From Hespellia sp. (lineage in GTDB: Bacteria; Bacillota; Clostridia; Lachnospirales; Lachnospiraceae), in the NCBI GenBank assembly GCA_028689735.1, contig JAQVCP010000034.1, forward strand, positions 1 to 33,180: a stretch of 33,180 bases of DNA. Reading direction: 5' to 3'. Shown here in pieces: positions 23,709 to 31,384 of this stretch; position 1 is the first letter of the stretch, and every line of letters starts with the position of its first letter. The translations under genes were made by a program, and so were the position numbers. A model generated the notes under the pieces. That model did not search any database and was not told the origin of the DNA. It saw only the letters and a list, made by a program, of their open reading frames with translations.

Positions 23709-23748
23709 GAAACGAGGGCTCTTTATTGCAGCCCTTCGTTTCTTTTTA
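23709..23748 (+). terminator. Intrinsic terminator-like hairpin between frr and uppS
   Basis: GAAACGAGGGCT (23709-23720) pairs with AGCCCTTCGTTTC (23730-23742) with one bulged A, followed by TTTTTAT. It lies directly before the uppS ribosome site, 16 bases from its ATG. With no promoter between it and uppS, it probably attenuates rather than ends transcription. Confidence 0.75.
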
Positions 23749-23764
23749 TCTGGGGGAAACGAAG

Positions 23765-24475
23765 ATGAATGTACCGCAACATATTGCAATAATTTTAGAT
23801 GGAAATGGACGTTGGGCCAAGGCGAAGGGAATGCCGCGTAATTATGGACATGCCCAGGGCAGCAAGAATGTAGAAAGAATTTGTGAGGATGCATACAAGA
23901 TGGGGATCAAATATCTGACGGTCTATGCATTTTCAACTGAGAACTGGAGCAGGCCAAAGAATGAGGTCGATGCGCTGATGAAACTTCTGCGTAATTATAT
24001 GAAGACCTGCCTTAAGACGGCTGAAAAGAATGATATGAAGATTCGTGTAATTGGGGATGTGACAGGTCTGGATGAAGATATCAGACAGCGGATAGCAGAA
24101 CTGGAGGAGGCTTCAAAGAACAATCAAGGATTGAATTTTCAGATTGCAATTAATTACGGCAGCCGTGATGAGATGATTCGCGGCATGAGAAAGATGGCTC
24201 AGGACTGTGTGGATGGAACACTTGCGGTCAGTGAGATTGATGAAGCACGTTTTGCTTCCTATCTGGATACACATGATATTCCAGATCCGGATTTGCTGAT
24301 CAGAACCAGCGGAGAGCTTCGATTGTCTAATTATTTATTGTGGCAGCTTGCTTATACTGAATTATATTTTACAGATGTTCCATGGCCGGATTTTTCAAAA
24401 GAGGAATTAACAAAAGCTATTGAACAATATAATAGCAGAGACCGGAGATACGGCGGCGTGAAGGAGGAAGGGTAA
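23765..24475 (+). CDS. uppS: Isoprenyl transferase (undecaprenyl diphosphate synthase)
   Basis: 236 aa. It adds isopentenyl units to farnesyl diphosphate to make the C55 lipid carrier for peptidoglycan. ILDGNGRWAK holds the catalytic D12; GHAQGSKNVERICEDA, YAFSTENWSRP and the C-terminal PDLLIRTSGELRLSNYLLWQ segment are family hallmarks. The ATG at 23765 is chosen from homology and the GGGGGAAACG site upstream. A TTG frame from 23699 would run through the terminator hairpin and is rejected. The stop TAA shares its last base with the cdsA ATG (TAATG), indicating coupling. Confidence 0.97.
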   Translation: MNVPQHIAIILDGNGRWAKAKGMPRNYGHAQGSKNVERICEDAYKMGIKYLTVYAFSTENWSRPKNEVDALMKLLRNYMKTCLKTAEKNDMKIRVIGDVTGLDEDIRQRIAELEEASKNNQGLNFQIAINYGSRDEMIRGMRKMAQDCVDGTLAVSEIDEARFASYLDTHDIPDPDLLIRTSGELRLSNYLLWQLAYTELYFTDVPWPDFSKEELTKAIEQYNSRDRRYGGVKEEG

Positions 24476-25290
24476 TGTTCAAGACAAGACTACTGAGTGG
24501 AATTATTCTGGTTGCAATTGCTCTTGCGACAATCATAGCTGGTGACAACATTCTGTTCATTACACTGCTTCTCATCAGTCTCATTGGAATGAGTGAGCTT
24601 TATAAGGTGTTCGGTATTGAACGGAAGGGATTGGGAATCTGCGGTTATGTGTTTGCAATTCTCTATTACGTGGGACTTTATTTCACGATACATCAGCGGG
24701 TACCGAAGGGATTTGAAATTACGATTATCTTCATGGCATTTATGATTGCTGTGATGACAGTCTATGTTTTTTCCTTTCCAAAGTATCAGGTAGAGCAGAT
24801 TATGGCCTCATATTTCGGACTGTTTTACGTGACCGTTATGCTTTCTTACATTTTCCGGACGAGAATGATTGCTGATGGGGGGGCATTCTCTGTCTGGCTG
24901 GTGTTCTTATGTTCCTGGGGATGTGACACCTGCGCGTATTGTGTGGGGGTGCTTTTTGGAAAGCACAAGATGGCACCGGTGCTCAGTCCGAAGAAATCTA
25001 TTGAAGGAGCAGTGGGCGGCGTCGTGGGTGCTGCGCTTCTCGGTGCTTTATATGCGCTGGCAATCAACCACTGGGGCGGTGCCTCCGTATCTGCAGTTTC
25101 CTATGCAGTCATTTGTGCAGTGGGCGGACTGATCTCGATGGTGGGAGATCTTGCGGCATCGGCAATCAAGCGAAACCATCAGATAAAGGATTACGGAAGA
25201 CTGATTCCGGGACATGGTGGAATATTAGACCGGTTTGACAGTGTGATTTTCGTGGCACCGATTATTTATTATCTGGTTTCATTCATGTAA
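24475..25290 (+). CDS. cdsA: Phosphatidate cytidylyltransferase
   Basis: 271 aa integral membrane enzyme making CDP-diacylglycerol from phosphatidic acid and CTP, the branch point of phospholipid synthesis. Multiple hydrophobic segments precede the CTP-transferase signature near 225-252, ASAIKRNHQIKDYGRLIPGH followed by GGILDRFDS. A further family feature is WGCDTCAYCVGVLFGKHK, followed by APVLSPKKSIEGAVGG. It starts on the last base of uppS and is followed 28 bases later by dxr. Confidence 0.97.
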   Translation: MFKTRLLSGIILVAIALATIIAGDNILFITLLLISLIGMSELYKVFGIERKGLGICGYVFAILYYVGLYFTIHQRVPKGFEITIIFMAFMIAVMTVYVFSFPKYQVEQIMASYFGLFYVTVMLSYIFRTRMIADGGAFSVWLVFLCSWGCDTCAYCVGVLFGKHKMAPVLSPKKSIEGAVGGVVGAALLGALYALAINHWGGASVSAVSYAVICAVGGLISMVGDLAASAIKRNHQIKDYGRLIPGHGGILDRFDSVIFVAPIIYYLVSFM

Positions 25291-25318
25291 TGAAGGCGGA
25301 TACAGAAGGGAGCTTACT

Positions 25319-26461
25319 ATGAAAAAAATTGCGATTCTTGGATCTACGGGTTCAATTGGAACACAGACTCTGGAAGTCGTAAGAGAGAACCGGGATATAC
25401 AGGTTGTCGCTCTGGCGGCAGGCAGCAATATCGAGCTACTAGAAAAACAGATCCGCGAATTTCATCCAAAGACAGTCGCTGTGTGGAAGGAAGAGAAAGC
25501 AGCGAAGCTTCGCGAGGCAATGAAGGATGTGGATGTGGAGATTACCTATGGAATGGATGGACTGATTCGCGTTGCAACGATAGAGCAATCGGAGATTCTG
25601 GTGACGGCAATCGTCGGTATGATTGGTATCCGTCCGACGATTGAGGCAATCAAAGCGGGAAAGGATATTGCACTTGCGAACAAGGAGACACTGGTGACGG
25701 CAGGACATATCATTATGCCTCTTGCAGAGCAGTATCAAGTGTCTATTCTTCCCGTGGACAGTGAACACAGCGCTATTTTCCAGTCCTTACAGGGCGGGCA
25801 GAGAAGAGCACTTCATAAGATTCTTCTCACAGCATCCGGCGGTCCGTTCCGGGGGCGGGTGCGGGATGAACTGCGTGAAATCCAGGTCGAGGATGCGCTA
25901 AAACATCCCAACTGGGAGATGGGCAGAAAGATTACCATTGATTCTTCTACAATGGTGAACAAAGGTCTGGAGGTCATTGAGGCGAAGTGGCTCTTTGATG
26001 TGGATGTCGACCAGGTGGAGGTTGTGGTTCAGCCGCAGAGTGTTATTCATTCCATGGTCGAGTATGAGGATGGTGCAATCATTGCGGAGCTTGGGACTCC
26101 GGATATGAAGCTCCCGATTCAGTATGCGCTGTATTATCCGGAGAGAAGATTTCTGCCGGGAGAGAGACTGAACTTTCATAAGCTGAAAGAGATTACATTT
26201 GAAGCACCGGATATGGACACTTTCTATGGTCTGCGTCTTGCTTATGAGGCGGGAAGAAGAGGTGGCTCACTCCCCACTGTACTGAATGCAGCTAATGAGC
26301 GTGCAGTCAGTAAGTTCCTGAGCCGTAAGATCGGATATCTTCAGATTCCAGAGATTATCGAGGCTTCTATGAATAATCACAAAGTAATTGACAACCCTAC
26401 TCTGGAAGAGGTGCTGGCAATCGAAAACGAGACGTATGAATTTATTGAGAGCAGGTGGTAG
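25319..26461 (+). CDS. dxr: 1-deoxy-D-xylulose-5-phosphate reductoisomerase
   Basis: 380 aa, standard size. It is the NADPH-dependent second enzyme of the MEP isoprenoid pathway and supplies precursors to the adjacent uppS. ILGSTGSIGTQTLEVV is the dinucleotide-binding start; ALANKETLVTAG, PVDSEHSAIFQ, SGGPFRG and KHPNWEMGRKITIDSSTMVN match the metal- and substrate-binding segments. AGAAGGGAG lies before the ATG. The stop TAG is three bases from the rseP TTG start. Confidence 0.98.
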   Translation: MKKIAILGSTGSIGTQTLEVVRENRDIQVVALAAGSNIELLEKQIREFHPKTVAVWKEEKAAKLREAMKDVDVEITYGMDGLIRVATIEQSEILVTAIVGMIGIRPTIEAIKAGKDIALANKETLVTAGHIIMPLAEQYQVSILPVDSEHSAIFQSLQGGQRRALHKILLTASGGPFRGRVRDELREIQVEDALKHPNWEMGRKITIDSSTMVNKGLEVIEAKWLFDVDVDQVEVVVQPQSVIHSMVEYEDGAIIAELGTPDMKLPIQYALYYPERRFLPGERLNFHKLKEITFEAPDMDTFYGLRLAYEAGRRGGSLPTVLNAANERAVSKFLSRKIGYLQIPEIIEASMNNHKVIDNPTLEEVLAIENETYEFIESRW

Positions 26462-26464
26462 AAT

Positions 26465-27496
26465 TTGGGTATTATTTTAGCAATTATATTATTCAGCCTG
26501 ATAATAGTGTTCCATGAGCTGGGGCATTTTACACTGGCAAAGCTGAATGGAATCGCGGTGGAAGAATTTTCGCTGGGGCTTGGACCTACATTGTTTGGAA
26601 AAGAATTTCATGGCACGAAGTTCAGTCTGAAGCTTTTGCCGCTTGGCGGCTGCTGCATGATGGGAGAGGACGATGCAGATGACATATCTGAAGGCAGTTT
26701 TAACAGTAAGTCTGTCTGGGCAAGGATTTCTGTCATTGCCGCCGGTCCGGTCTTTAATTTTATCATGGCACTGGTCTTTTCTATCATACTGGTTGCGTGG
26801 ATTGGCTATGATGCGCCTGTTGTAGGAGATGTCACAGCCGGGTACTCCGCGGAAGCAGAAGGTTTACAGGCAGGTGATGTCATCAAGGAGATGAATGGAA
26901 AGAGCATTCATTTGTGGAGAGAAATCTCGCTGTATAACCAGATGCACCAGGGGGAGACCGTAGAGCTCGTATATGAGAGGGACGGCGAAGAACATCAGGC
27001 GACTGTGACGCCAAGAATTGGTGATGCGGGCTACTATGTGATTGGAATTGGCTCCACAGGGCAGAACGTCCAGGCAAATCCCGCCACTGCGATTCAATAT
27101 GGAATCTATACGGTGAAGTATTGGATTGGTTATACCATAGACTGCTTGAAAATGCTAGTTACAGGCCAGGTCGGAATCAAACAGATGTCCGGTGTGGTTG
27201 GAATTGTAGATATCGTAGACACTACGGTCCAACAGGCGGCACCTTCTGGAATCGGGACGGTGATAAGAAGTTTGATGAACATTGGAATTCTGCTTTCTGC
27301 CAATCTGGGTGTGATGAATCTTCTTCCACTTCCTGCATTGGATGGTGGAAGACTGGTATTTTTATTCATTGAAGCGCTGCGGAAAAAGAGAGTATCGCCG
27401 GAAAAAGAAGGAATGGTACACTTTGTAGGACTTGTGCTTCTGATGCTCTTGATGGTAGTGATCATGTTTAATGATATACAGAGAATTTTGTTATAA
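26465..27496 (+). CDS. rseP: Site-2 metalloprotease RseP (M50)
   Basis: 343 aa intramembrane zinc protease, cleaving regulators such as anti-sigma factors and signal-peptide remnants. HELGH at 17-21 binds zinc within the first helix; a single PDZ domain spans about 120-200; the second metal motif is LLPLPALDGGR near 290. A TTG start at 26465 is accepted because AGGTGG (26453-26458) lies six bases upstream and the first helix begins at once. Last gene of the envelope run; a terminator follows. In related genomes ispG commonly comes next; here it is absent. Confidence 0.95.
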   Translation: MGIILAIILFSLIIVFHELGHFTLAKLNGIAVEEFSLGLGPTLFGKEFHGTKFSLKLLPLGGCCMMGEDDADDISEGSFNSKSVWARISVIAAGPVFNFIMALVFSIILVAWIGYDAPVVGDVTAGYSAEAEGLQAGDVIKEMNGKSIHLWREISLYNQMHQGETVELVYERDGEEHQATVTPRIGDAGYYVIGIGSTGQNVQANPATAIQYGIYTVKYWIGYTIDCLKMLVTGQVGIKQMSGVVGIVDIVDTTVQQAAPSGIGTVIRSLMNIGILLSANLGVMNLLPLPALDGGRLVFLFIEALRKKRVSPEKEGMVHFVGLVLLMLLMVVIMFNDIQRILL

Positions 27497-27510
27497 ATTT
27501 TGTGAAAAAG

Positions 27511-27552
27511 AAAGCTGGCAGTCAGTGTAATCATTGACTGTCCGCTTTTTTT
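27511..27552 (+). terminator. Terminator after rseP
   Basis: AAAGCTGGCAGTCA (27511-27524) pairs with TGACTGTCCGCTTT (27535-27548) with one mismatch and one G-U pair, 10-base loop, then a run of seven T. It ends the pyrH-rseP transcript. Confidence 0.85.
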
Positions 27553-27598
27553 GCTTGAAATCAACTTGGAAATGTCTCATGCTGCTAAGCAAATTGGC

Positions 27599-27627
27599 TT
27601 GACATTCAGTGGATACCATGATATCAT
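27599..27627 (+). promoter_or_regulatory. Promoter of the sodium:solute symporter gene
   Basis: Perfect TTGACA (27599-27604), 17 bases, TATCAT (27622-27627). Predicted start near 27634. The strong match suggests high intrinsic activity that may need repression. Confidence 0.75.
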
Positions 27628-27647
27628 CTAATAAACAAAACGCTTTA

Positions 27648-27661
27648 ACGCTTTAAAGCGT
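27648..27661. promoter_or_regulatory. 14-bp palindrome at the symporter promoter, candidate operator
   Basis: ACGCTTTAAAGCGT is a perfect palindrome; a partial extra copy, AACGCTTTA, abuts it at 27639-27647, and a looser GCGTAACGCC element follows. The cluster spans about +5 to +35 of the predicted transcript, a typical repressor position. Confidence 0.55.
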
Positions 27662-27695
27662 AACGCCTTGAAGCAAAAATTAGAGGAGAAGAGTT

Positions 27696-29225
27696 ATGAC
27701 AATTAAAATTTTATTGTTAGTGGTATTTTTTGCAATGATGGTGGGAGTTGGTGTCTATTCCAGAAAGCATACCACCAGTGTGGACGGATTTGTTCTAGGG
27801 GGAAGATCCGTTGGTCCCTGGTTGACGGCATTTGCATACGGAACATCGTATTTTTCCGCAGTAGTGTTTGTGGGATATGCAGGACAGTTTGGATGGAAAT
27901 ACGGAGTAGCTTCGACATGGATTGGTATCGGCAATGCATTACTTGGAAGTCTTCTCGCGTGGGTTGTGCTCGGAAGAAGAACCCGAGTTATGAGTCAGCA
28001 TCTGCAGTCGAAGACAATGCCGGATTTTTTTGGTGAGAGATATGGAAGCAAGGCATTAAAGATCGTTGCATCAATTATCGTATTCATTTTTCTGATTCCG
28101 TATACTGCATCTGTGTACAATGGATTGTCCAGGCTGTTTGGAATGGCATTTAATATTCCATATACAGTGTGTGTTGTGGTTATGGCACTTTTTACTGCAA
28201 TTTATGTAATACTGGGTGGTTATATGGCAACTGCAATCAATGACTTTATTCAAGGGGTCATCATGTTGATTGGAATTGTAGTTGTTATTGCATCGGTACT
28301 GAATGGACAGGGTGGTTTTATGGCGGCAATCCAGACGATGGCAGAGATTCCAAGTGATGTTCCTGCAACAATGGGACAGCCGGGAGCGTTTACTTCCTTT
28401 TTTGGACCGGATCCGCTGAATCTTCTTGGTGTCATTATTTTGACCTCATTGGGAACCTGGGGACTTCCACAGATGATTCAGAAGTTCTATGCCATCAAAG
28501 ATGAAAAGGCAATCAACACCGGGACAGTGATTTCAACGATGTTTGCGTTTGTGGTTGCAGGTGGTTCGTATTTTCTTGGGGGATTTGGAAGATTGTTTCA
28601 GGATGACAGTCTGATTAATCCGGACACTGGCGTAATGATTTATGATGCAATTGTGCCATTTATGTTATCAAAGCTTCCGGATATTTTAATCGGAATAGTA
28701 GTTGTCCTTGTTCTGTCAGCATCCATGTCGACGTTGTCATCGCTGGTGCTGACCTCAAGTTCGACACTGACACTTGATTTTCTGAAGGACAATTTTTTGA
28801 AAAATATGAGTGAGAAGAAACAGGTTGTGACGATGCAGATCCTGATTGTATTCTTCATCGTTGTTTCTGTTGTCATTGCACTTGACCCACCAACCTTTAT
28901 TGCACAGTTGATGGGAATTTCCTGGGGGGCATTAGCAGGCGCATTCCTGGCACCGTTCCTGTATGGTCTGTACTGGAAAAAGGTTACAAAGGCTGCAGTT
29001 TGGGCAAGCTTTATCTGTGGGGTTGGCATTACGGTTTCTAATATGTTCATTGGATATATCGCATCTCCAATCAATGCAGGAGCAATTGCGATGGTAGCAG
29101 GATTGGTTATTGTGCCGATTGTAAGTCTGCTGACACCGAAGATGGAGCAGGAGAAAGTGGATGGAATCTTCTCCTGTCTGGAAGAAAAAGTTACGATTAA
29201 TAAAAAACATTCTTTGGAATTATAA
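27696..29225 (+). CDS. Sodium:solute symporter (SSS family)
   Basis: 509 aa with about thirteen membrane helices. Family marks are the N-terminal VGVYSRKHTTSVDGFVLGGR, GTSYFSAVVFVGYAGQFGWKYG in the first core helices, the TWGLPQMIQKFYAIKD segment and the sodium-site helix LSASMSTLSSLVLTSSS. These proteins use a sodium gradient to import amino acids, sugars, pantothenate or carboxylates; the sequence has general PutP-like features but I cannot name the substrate. GAGGAGAAG precedes the ATG. Single-gene unit with its own promoter, operator-like palindrome and downstream hairpin, placed where ispG is often found. Confidence 0.9.
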   Translation: MTIKILLLVVFFAMMVGVGVYSRKHTTSVDGFVLGGRSVGPWLTAFAYGTSYFSAVVFVGYAGQFGWKYGVASTWIGIGNALLGSLLAWVVLGRRTRVMSQHLQSKTMPDFFGERYGSKALKIVASIIVFIFLIPYTASVYNGLSRLFGMAFNIPYTVCVVVMALFTAIYVILGGYMATAINDFIQGVIMLIGIVVVIASVLNGQGGFMAAIQTMAEIPSDVPATMGQPGAFTSFFGPDPLNLLGVIILTSLGTWGLPQMIQKFYAIKDEKAINTGTVISTMFAFVVAGGSYFLGGFGRLFQDDSLINPDTGVMIYDAIVPFMLSKLPDILIGIVVVLVLSASMSTLSSLVLTSSSTLTLDFLKDNFLKNMSEKKQVVTMQILIVFFIVVSVVIALDPPTFIAQLMGISWGALAGAFLAPFLYGLYWKKVTKAAVWASFICGVGITVSNMFIGYIASPINAGAIAMVAGLVIVPIVSLLTPKMEQEKVDGIFSCLEEKVTINKKHSLEL

Positions 29226-29235
29226 TTTTTATTGT

Positions 29236-29266
29236 AATAAGATGGTGCCTATGGTATCATCTTATT
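29236..29266 (+). terminator. Hairpin after the symporter gene, probable weak terminator
   Basis: A 14-bp stem (29236-29249 with 29253-29266, two G-U pairs) has a 3-base loop, followed by ATTCT rather than a long T-run. A second hairpin, CATAAGC/GCTTATG, follows at 29273-29292. Together they may terminate symporter transcripts. Confidence 0.5.
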
Positions 29267-29363
29267 ATTCTCCATAAGCGTTCTTGCTTATGAATGAATA
29301 CCGTTTGGACATATCGTCCGATTTTCTCAACACATTTTATGAAAAAGTGAAAGGAGGGTTATT

Positions 29364-29408
29364 ATGAATGCAATATTGTGCTATAGAAAAACTCAAATAA
29401 AAAAGTAA
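29364..29408 (+). CDS. Possible 14-residue leader peptide upstream of recA
   Basis: An ATG follows an excellent ribosome site, AAAGGAGGG (29350-29358), at a five-base distance and encodes MNAILCYRKTQIKK before TAA. No homologue is recognised. It lies in a 328-base gap between the symporter and recA and upstream of the recA promoter. It could be a true small protein, a leader, or a relic of a lost gene that kept its ribosome site. Confidence 0.3.
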   Translation: MNAILCYRKTQIKK

Positions 29409-29472
29409 AAACAACAACTAAAGCACTGTTTATTGGACATGTAAAGATGCATAATATTATTGCAGATAATTG

Positions 29473-29504
29473 TTGACATTTAACAATTATTATAATACTA
29501 TAAT
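29473..29504 (+). promoter_or_regulatory. recA promoter
   Basis: Perfect TTGACA at 29473-29478. The best-spaced -10 is TACTAT (29496-29501, 17 bases). Perfect TATAAT boxes at 29491 and 29499 have poor spacers of 12 and 20. An inverted repeat TAATTGTT/AACAATTA (29467-29474, 29482-29489) surrounds the -35. Confidence 0.6.
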
Positions 29505-29514
29505 AACAAGAGGA

Positions 29515-29528
29515 CGAACAACTGTTCG
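29515..29528. promoter_or_regulatory. LexA (SOS) box of recA
   Basis: CGAACA-AC-TGTTCG is a perfect 6-bp inverted repeat matching the Gram-positive LexA consensus CGAAC-N4-GTTCG. It lies just after the recA -10 and 26 bases before the ATG, where LexA blocks transcription until DNA damage. Confidence 0.9.
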
Positions 29529-29553
29529 ACAATGAAAAGGAGAATATACCATT

Positions 29554-30696
29554 ATGGCAATTGATGATAACAAAAAGAAAGCATTAGATGCAGCAATTTC
29601 AAAATTAGAGAAGGATTTTGGAAAAGGAACAGTCATGAAGCTTGGAGATTCCAGCGTGAATGCAGGAGTAGAGACGGTACCGACCGGTTCTCTGAGTCTG
29701 GATCTTGCTCTGGGACTTGGTGGAGTGCCGAAGGGACGTGTGGTTGAGATTTATGGTCCGGAGTCAAGTGGTAAGACTACAGTGGCATTGCACATGGTCG
29801 CGGAAGTACAGAAGAGAGGGGGCATTGCAGGGTTTGTGGATGCAGAGCATGCCCTGGATCCAGTTTACGCGAAGAATATTGGTGTAGATACCGATGAGTT
29901 ATACATTTCCCAACCAGACAGCGGTGACCAGGCACTGGAGATTACTGAGACGATGGTTCGTTCCGGTGCAATTGATATTATCGTAGTTGATTCCGTTGCG
30001 GCCCTGGTTCCCAAACAGGAGATAGAAGGTGATATGGGAGACAGCCACGTGGGGCTTCAGGCAAGACTGATGTCACAGGCACTTCGTAAACTGACACCTG
30101 TAATCAGCAAGTCCAACTGTGTCGTAATCTTTATCAATCAGCTGCGAGAGAAGGTCGGTGTCATGTTCGGGAACCCGGAGACGACATCAGGTGGACGTGC
30201 ACTTAAGTTCTATGCATCGGTTCGTCTTGATGTAAGAAGAATTGAGACATTGAAGCAGAACGGAGAGATGATTGGTAACCGTGTGCGTGTGAAGGTCGTG
30301 AAGAATAAGATTGCACCACCTTTCAAGGAAGCAGAATTCGATATCATGTTCGGTAAGGGAATTTCCCGAGAGGGAGATGTGCTGGATCTGGCAGCGAATA
30401 TTGATGTGATTAATAAGAGTGGTGCATGGTATGCGTACAATGGTGATAAGATTGGTCAAGGCCGGGAGAATGCGAAGACGTTCCTCTCAGAACATCCCGA
30501 AGTGATGCAGGAAGTGGAGGAGAAGGTCAGAGCACACTATTTTGCGCCGAAGGAAGAAGCAGATGAGGATAAGGCAGAGCCTTCCCTGAAGCTGACCGGA
30601 AAAGCGACAGCGGAAAAGGTAACAGGGGCTGCAACGAGAACTGCGGCTAAGAAGGCCGCCGAGAAGACACCGGAAGAAGCGAAAGAAGTAAAGTAA
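29554..30696 (+). CDS. recA: Recombinase RecA
   Basis: 380 aa. ATP-dependent strand-exchange protein of homologous recombination and co-protease for LexA. Walker A GPESSGKT at 68-75, [24 protein letters not shown] (Walker B), the L1/L2 DNA loops around [20 protein letters not shown] and [20 protein letters not shown] all match. The C-terminal tail after residue about 330 is longer than in many species and rich in A, K, E and T. AAAGGAG precedes the ATG. SOS-controlled by the upstream LexA box; recX follows after one base. Confidence 0.99.
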   Translation: MAIDDNKKKALDAAISKLEKDFGKGTVMKLGDSSVNAGVETVPTGSLSLDLALGLGGVPKGRVVEIYGPESSGKTTVALHMVAEVQKRGGIAGFVDAEHALDPVYAKNIGVDTDELYISQPDSGDQALEITETMVRSGAIDIIVVDSVAALVPKQEIEGDMGDSHVGLQARLMSQALRKLTPVISKSNCVVIFINQLREKVGVMFGNPETTSGGRALKFYASVRLDVRRIETLKQNGEMIGNRVRVKVVKNKIAPPFKEAEFDIMFGKGISREGDVLDLAANIDVINKSGAWYAYNGDKIGQGRENAKTFLSEHPEVMQEVEEKVRAHYFAPKEEADEDKAEPSLKLTGKATAEKVTGAATRTAAKKAAEKTPEEAKEVK

Positions 30697-30697
30697 T

Positions 30698-31312
30698 ATG
30701 ATTGTCACAAAGCTGGAACCAGTCACAAAGACAAAATTCAAAGTTTATCTCGATGAGGAGTTTGCATTTGTGCTCTATAAGGGCGAAGTGCTGAAGTACC
30801 ACATGAAGGAAGAGGAAGAAGTTTCTGATGAGCTTTTTCATAAGGTCAAAACTGAGATTGTCCAGAAGCGTGCCAAGCTTCGGGCGATGCATCTTTTGAA
30901 TGACATGGACAGGACGGAAGCGGCACTGAGAGAAAAGCTGAGACAGAATTATTATACAGATGATATCATTGATGGAGCAATCGAATATGTCAAGTCCTTT
31001 GGATACATAGATGACTATCGTTATGCGGTCAATTTTGTGGAGAGCCGCAAGATGAATAAGAGCAAGAAGGAAGTTACACTTGCCTTGAAGCAAAAGGGAG
31101 TGCCACGGGAACTTGCGTCTCTGGCACTGGAAGAATGCTATGGGAAGGAATCAGAGCAGGAGGCAATCAGTCAGTTGCTCCGCAAGAAAAATTTCCATAT
31201 TGAGACGGCATCAGAGAAAGAAATTCAGAAAATTTATGGATATCTGGCACGAAAAGGATTTCGTTACGATGATATTCGTCAAGTAGTACATTATTCTATC
31301 GAGAATACTTGA
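30698..31312 (+). CDS. recX: Regulatory protein RecX
   Basis: 204 aa modulator that binds RecA filaments and limits or tunes their activity. It consists of helical three-helix repeats, visible in RTEAALREKLRQNYYTDDII, YVKSFGYIDDYRYAVNFVES and LKQKGVPRELASLALEE. It starts one base after recA and has only a weak ribosome site, so it is probably coupled to recA translation. Its stop codon falls inside the -35 box of the next gene's promoter. Confidence 0.93.
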   Translation: MIVTKLEPVTKTKFKVYLDEEFAFVLYKGEVLKYHMKEEEEVSDELFHKVKTEIVQKRAKLRAMHLLNDMDRTEAALREKLRQNYYTDDIIDGAIEYVKSFGYIDDYRYAVNFVESRKMNKSKKEVTLALKQKGVPRELASLALEECYGKESEQEAISQLLRKKNFHIETASEKEIQKIYGYLARKGFRYDDIRQVVHYSIENT

Positions 31313-31337
31313 CATTATTGTGGAAACAGTATAAAAT
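31309..31337 (+). promoter_or_regulatory. Promoter of rny overlapping the recX stop
   Basis: TTGACA (31309-31314), 17 bases, TAAAAT (31332-31337). The recX TGA (31310-31312) lies inside the -35 box. The promoter gives rny expression independent of SOS control. Confidence 0.75.
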
Positions 31338-31384
31338 TTAACTGTTGTATTTGTACAATGAAAAATGAATAAGGAGGTGCTCCT

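Noticed and set aside
23699-23764. TTG-initiated N-terminal extension of uppS
   Set aside because: The extension is made of terminator-hairpin sequence and has no family similarity; the family start MNVPQHIAIILDG fits 23765.
29491-29496. TATAAT as recA -10 partner of TTGACA at 29473
   Set aside because: The spacer would be 12 bases, too short; TACTAT at 29496 has the proper 17.
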